Assembly (NCBI GenBank): GCA_030639555.1
Contig: DAOWCM010000065.1
Span: forward strand, 1 to 9,794
Origin: Candidatus Eiseniibacteriota bacterium
Lineage (GTDB): Bacteria > Joyebacterota > Joyebacteria > Joyebacterales > Joyebacteraceae
DNA: 9,794 nucleotides
Direction: 5' to 3'
The notes below the pieces were generated by a model, which was given only the letters and a program-made list of their open reading frames with translations, was not told the DNA's origin and searched no databases. Both the position numbers and the translations under genes were made by a program. Each line of letters begins with the position of its first letter. The first letter of the stretch is position 1. Shown here in pieces: positions 7,182 through 9,794 of the stretch.

Positions 7182-7640
7182 ATGAAGCTGTCCACCTTTA
7201 CCAATGCGAAGCTCGTGAACCTGGTGTTGCCGGCCGGGAGCAAGGACGAGATTCTGTCGTCGATGGCGGGACTGATAGCGAAGTCCCCGAGTGTCACTGA
7301 CGGGGACCAATTCCTGACGGACGTGCGGGCGAGAGAGAAGCTCGTGACCACCGGTGTGGGCTACGGGGTGGCCTTCCCTCATGCCAAGAGCACGGTGGTC
7401 CGAAACGTGGTGTTCGCGTTCGCCAGAACCACGCAGGACGTACCGTTCGACGCTCTTGACAGCAATCCGGTCAGGCTCATATTCCTCATTGCGGCCCCGA
7501 AGGAAACCGAGCCCTCGGGTGTGTATCTCAACCTGATGGCCAGGCTGTCATTCCTGATGAAGGATGAGGGTAAGCGGAGCGCACTGCTCGCAGCCGAGTC
7601 TGTCGAGGCCGTGTACAAGATTCTCGATTCGGCGAGGTAA
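7182..7640 (+). CDS. PTS EIIA type-2 domain protein, PtsN (EIIA-Ntr)-like
   Basis: A single EIIA domain of 152 aa of the fructose/mannitol/nitrogen type. The phospho-accepting His is H67 in the motif GVGYGVAFPHAK (58-69); the following region with F-A-R-T and F-D-A-L-D and the segment FLIAAP (near 103-108) match the fold. EIIA accepts phosphate from HPr or NPr; stand-alone PtsN-like proteins act as regulators of ion transport or metabolism instead of sugar uptake. No EI, HPr, EIIB or EIIC is in the window, which favours a regulatory role. The ATG at 7182 has AGAGG 9 nt upstream. The CBS protein gene follows 68 nt later. The frame stays open past the TAA with coding-like codons (see the separate entry). 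Confidence 0.93.
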   Translation: MKLSTFTNAKLVNLVLPAGSKDEILSSMAGLIAKSPSVTDGDQFLTDVRAREKLVTTGVGYGVAFPHAKSTVVRNVVFAFARTTQDVPFDALDSNPVRLIFLIAAPKETEPSGVYLNLMARLSFLMKDEGKRSALLAAESVEAVYKILDSAR

Positions 7641-7718
7641 GCCGTCAACCGGGACCGGGCAGGCTTCCTCGCGGCGCCGGTCGAGGCCTTCCTCAAGAAG
7701 GGCGACCAATGGGCCTGA
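7641..7718 (+). other. Coding-like in-frame continuation after the EIIA stop codon
   Basis: Directly after the TAA at 7638-7640 the same frame runs for 25 more sense codons to TGA at 7716-7718, overlapping the start of the CBS gene by ten bases. The codons end in G or C in nearly every case (only GCA and CAA do not), and the peptide, AVNRDRAGFLAAPVEAFLKK followed by GDQWA, looks like an amphipathic C-terminal helix. There is no start codon inside it, so it cannot be a separate small gene by normal initiation. It could be the remains of a longer EIIA C-terminus cut by a point mutation, a readthrough extension, or chance in high-GC DNA. Confidence 0.4.
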
Positions 7719-8179
7719 AGGCCAGAGACTACATGACCACGGACGTGGTGGCGGTGGGGCGGGCGGCTAATGTGGCTGAAATCGCCGCCCTGTTGAAGAA
7801 ACACCGCATACCCGGCGTCCCTGTAGTGGACGGGGACAAACGCCTCCTCGGCCTCGTGACGCACGAGGAGCTCATCAACATCTTCATCCCCCATTACCTC
7901 TCGATGTTCGACGAGCTGGCTTTTCTTGACGACCTCGGTGAGATCGAGGCCCAGACGATGGCCGAGATCGAGCCGACTTTGTTTCTTGCCGAGGACATCA
8001 TGGCAACCGACCTGATCACCGCGGGGCCCTCGACTTCGATCATGAAGGTCGCCGCGCTTCTGATTAACAGGAAACTCGTGCTCATTCCCGTTGTCGACGA
8101 GGATGGGCGCGTCGTCGGGGTCGTCAGTAGGAATGACGTGAGCTTCGCCCTGACGGGGGCAGCATCGGAGGAGAGCTGA
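7709..8179 (+). CDS. Two-CBS-domain protein (Bateman module)
   Basis: The 156-aa product consists of two CBS motifs and little else: residues about 6-58 (beginning R-D-Y-M-T-T-D, with IPGVPVVD) and about 94-150 (beginning A-E-D-I-M-A-T-D, with LIPVVDEDGRVVGVVSRND). They are joined by an acidic helical linker containing HYLSMFDEL. Paired CBS motifs bind adenine nucleotides (AMP, ATP, SAM or c-di-AMP) and control a partner; no enzyme or channel domain is fused here. The ATG at 7709 is preceded by AAGAAGG ending 6 nt upstream. Its stop overlaps the next start (TGATG). Standing next to an EIIA protein, it probably belongs to the same regulatory output, but the partner is not visible. Confidence 0.92.
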   Translation: MGLKARDYMTTDVVAVGRAANVAEIAALLKKHRIPGVPVVDGDKRLLGLVTHEELINIFIPHYLSMFDELAFLDDLGEIEAQTMAEIEPTLFLAEDIMATDLITAGPSTSIMKVAALLINRKLVLIPVVDEDGRVVGVVSRNDVSFALTGAASEES

Positions 8180-9794
8180 TGGCGCGGAAACACGTGCCGG
8201 CCATGGGGGCGGCGCTCGTCGCCGTCCTTCTGATTTCTGGCGCATACGCTGCCGGGCCCAGGGTGGTGTCCTCGAGCGAGGAGGGCATCGTCGTTGTTTA
8301 TCGGCCCGGTGCGGCCGTGCACGGTCGAGTGACCATCGGGGACAGCGAGTACACGACTCTTTATGTCGAGGGCTCGGACGCGATGGGCGTTCCGGGCGCC
8401 CCCGACGTGCCCGTCGTGCGCCTGACGCTCGCGGTGCCGGACTGCCGGGACATCGAACTCGCGGTCTCGACGAGCGGGAGTTCCACGCGTCAGGGCGTCA
8501 GGGTCCTTCCCGCGCTTACCACGGTCGAGGTTGGAGAGGGCGAGGTGAGCAGGTACGAATATGTCGAGGGCGAGCCGTACGCGCGCGAGGGTCTTTGGCC
8601 GCGGGCGGCCGCGTCGATGACCGAACCCCGGTGGCTGTCCAGGCAGAGAGTAGTTCACATCGAGTTCCATCCCTGTCAGGTCGATCCTGTGCGGGGCACG
8701 TCCGTCTCGCACGACGCGATAGAGGTGTCCCTGACCTTCCACGGTGTGCGCTCTCACACGCCGCCCCGAGGCACATCCGAGCGATGGGAGAGGCTCTACC
8801 GGTCGGCGCTCGCCAACTATGAAAGCGGCAGAGCGTGGAGGACTCGTCCCGGCCCCGCGAGGGGCCGTGCGGACGAGTACTTCGACACGTCCTCCAACTG
8901 GCTCAAGCTCACGGTCAACGCGAGAGGGATCTACGGCATCGGTCACGACGACTTGTCGGCGGCGGGTGTCGACCCGGCCGCGGTCGACCCGGCGTCGATT
9001 CGCGTGTTCACGGGGACGGGGCTCGCGCTTCCTCCCAACGTCACCTATCCGCGTCCCGACTGGATGGATGAGTGCACGGTCGCGGTCGTCGGAGGTGACG
9101 ACGGCGTGTTCGATTCTGGCGACCGGGTGGTCTTCTATGCCATCGGTACGGACGCCTGGGCCGACGAACTGATGCTCGATTCACCGGAGGAGCCGTACTA
9201 CGAGAACCGTTTCGCGGGCACGGCCGTCTATTGGATGACCTGGGAGAGTGAGGGGACCCCCTTCGCCGACCCGCCTCTCAGAATGGACGTCGACGATCTC
9301 CAGGACGACCCGAACCCGGTTGTCGTGACCGACTACCGGGCGAGGGAGCACTTCGAGGATAACCGGTTCGAGCACCAAGGCCGCGGCGACAACTTCTTCA
9401 TGCACGAGATGAAGAGCCCGCGCGCCGAGCACAAACCTTTCTACAAGAAGCTGACGCACGTCGTCACCGATTCCACCGGTCTCCTGAGAGCGAGAGTCGA
9501 TGGCAATTCCGCCAACCATGTCGTGAACCCCGACCACATCGCGTACTTCTACCTGAACGATGTCGAGGCCTTCATCGGGGAATGGGACGGCCACGCCACC
9601 CTCGTCTTCGAGACCGACGGCCTCCCGTTCATCGACTACCTTCCCCAGGAGCCGGGGTTCGACTACAACACCTTCGACGTGTTCGTGCCTCGTGCCGACG
9701 AAGAGCATGAAGGCGACACCATCCTCATAGACTGGTTCGAGTTCGAGTACTGGCGCGCTCTCTGGGCGGACATGGACTCCCAGGACGGCGTCAA
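8179..9794 (+). CDS. Gingipain-like C25 / PorU-type secreted protein, N-terminal part (runs off the window)
   Basis: An open frame of 538 codons with no stop before the window end. The start ATG at 8179 overlaps the upstream stop (TGATG) and has GGAGG 7 nt before it. A Sec signal peptide is evident (R-K at 3-4, hydrophobic 11-21, likely cleavage after A-Y-A at 22-24). The region about 60-200 matches the gingipain propeptide style: GAPDVPVVRLTLAVPD, then R-V-V-H-I-E-F-H-P-C-Q-V-D-P. Residues 250-281 (YGIGHDDLSAAGVDP, then VDPASIRVF) and Y351-W-M-T-W355 are marks I associate with C25 peptidases and the type IX secretion sortase PorU. The catalytic His/Cys domain would lie beyond 9794, so activity cannot be judged. 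No other secretion genes are in the window. Confidence 0.85.
   Translation, partial: MARKHVPAMGAALVAVLLISGAYAAGPRVVSSSEEGIVVVYRPGAAVHGRVTIGDSEYTTLYVEGSDAMGVPGAPDVPVVRLTLAVPDCRDIELAVSTSGSSTRQGVRVLPALTTVEVGEGEVSRYEYVEGEPYAREGLWPRAAASMTEPRWLSRQRVVHIEFHPCQVDPVRGTSVSHDAIEVSLTFHGVRSHTPPRGTSERWERLYRSALANYESGRAWRTRPGPARGRADEYFDTSSNWLKLTVNARGIYGIGHDDLSAAGVDPAAVDPASIRVFTGTGLALPPNVTYPRPDWMDECTVAVVGGDDGVFDSGDRVVFYAIGTDAWADELMLDSPEEPYYENRFAGTAVYWMTWESEGTPFADPPLRMDVDDLQDDPNPVVVTDYRAREHFEDNRFEHQGRGDNFFMHEMKSPRAEHKPFYKKLTHVVTDSTGLLRARVDGNSANHVVNPDHIAYFYLNDVEAFIGEWDGHATLVFETDGLPFIDYLPQEPGFDYNTFDVFVPRADEEHEGDTILIDWFEFEYWRALWADMDSQDGV

Noticed and set aside
8967..8994. Near-tandem repeat of GTCGACCCGGC in the C25-like gene
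   Set aside because: It encodes the V-D-P...V-D-P element typical of this protein family at that position, so it is explained by protein sequence.

Overview
The window is a piece of a high-GC bacterial chromosome, with GC- or C/G-ending codons dominating every gene. It looks like a Gram-negative organism: there is a lipobox lipoprotein, a predicted outer-membrane barrel ending in Phe, a separate acetyl-CoA carboxylase alpha subunit, and the N-terminal part of a gingipain-like (C25 / PorU-type) secreted protease. Such a protease together with this composition fits a high-GC member of the FCB group or a neighbouring candidate phylum (for example the Eisenbacteria/Krumholzibacteriota type). That placement is inference; the 23S fragment would settle it.

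Layout. Positions 1-528 are the 3' end of a ribosomal RNA operon: the last ~190 nt of 23S rRNA, a ~174-nt spacer without a tRNA, a complete 5S rRNA, and a near-perfect intrinsic terminator with a GAGA tetraloop. After a ~215-nt gap holding a plausible promoter come a small lipoprotein gene of unknown function and dnaE (DNA polymerase III alpha, 1160 aa), which overlap by ATGA. A strong sigma70-like promoter (TTGACA-17-TATATT) begins at the base after the dnaE stop and drives a signal-peptide-bearing predicted outer-membrane barrel protein. Two tandem hairpins separate that gene from accA. accA is followed closely by a small membrane protein with His/Asp motifs, a PTS EIIA type-2 (PtsN-like) protein, a two-CBS-domain protein and the truncated C25-like protein. 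The last two overlap by TGATG, and no convincing terminator is seen from accA to the window end, so these five genes may form one transcription unit. All genes lie on the + strand.

How they work together. dnaE and accA are housekeeping genes (replication; first step of fatty acid synthesis). The EIIA and CBS proteins are a likely regulatory pair (phosphorylation plus nucleotide sensing) with no transporter in sight. No mobile element, CRISPR array, toxin-antitoxin module or defence system is visible, and I do not see a clear undescribed system. The items most worth a second look are the lipoprotein-dnaE coupling, the coding-like in-frame tail after the EIIA stop codon, the intact PHP metal-ligand set of DnaE, and the orphan EIIA-CBS pair.
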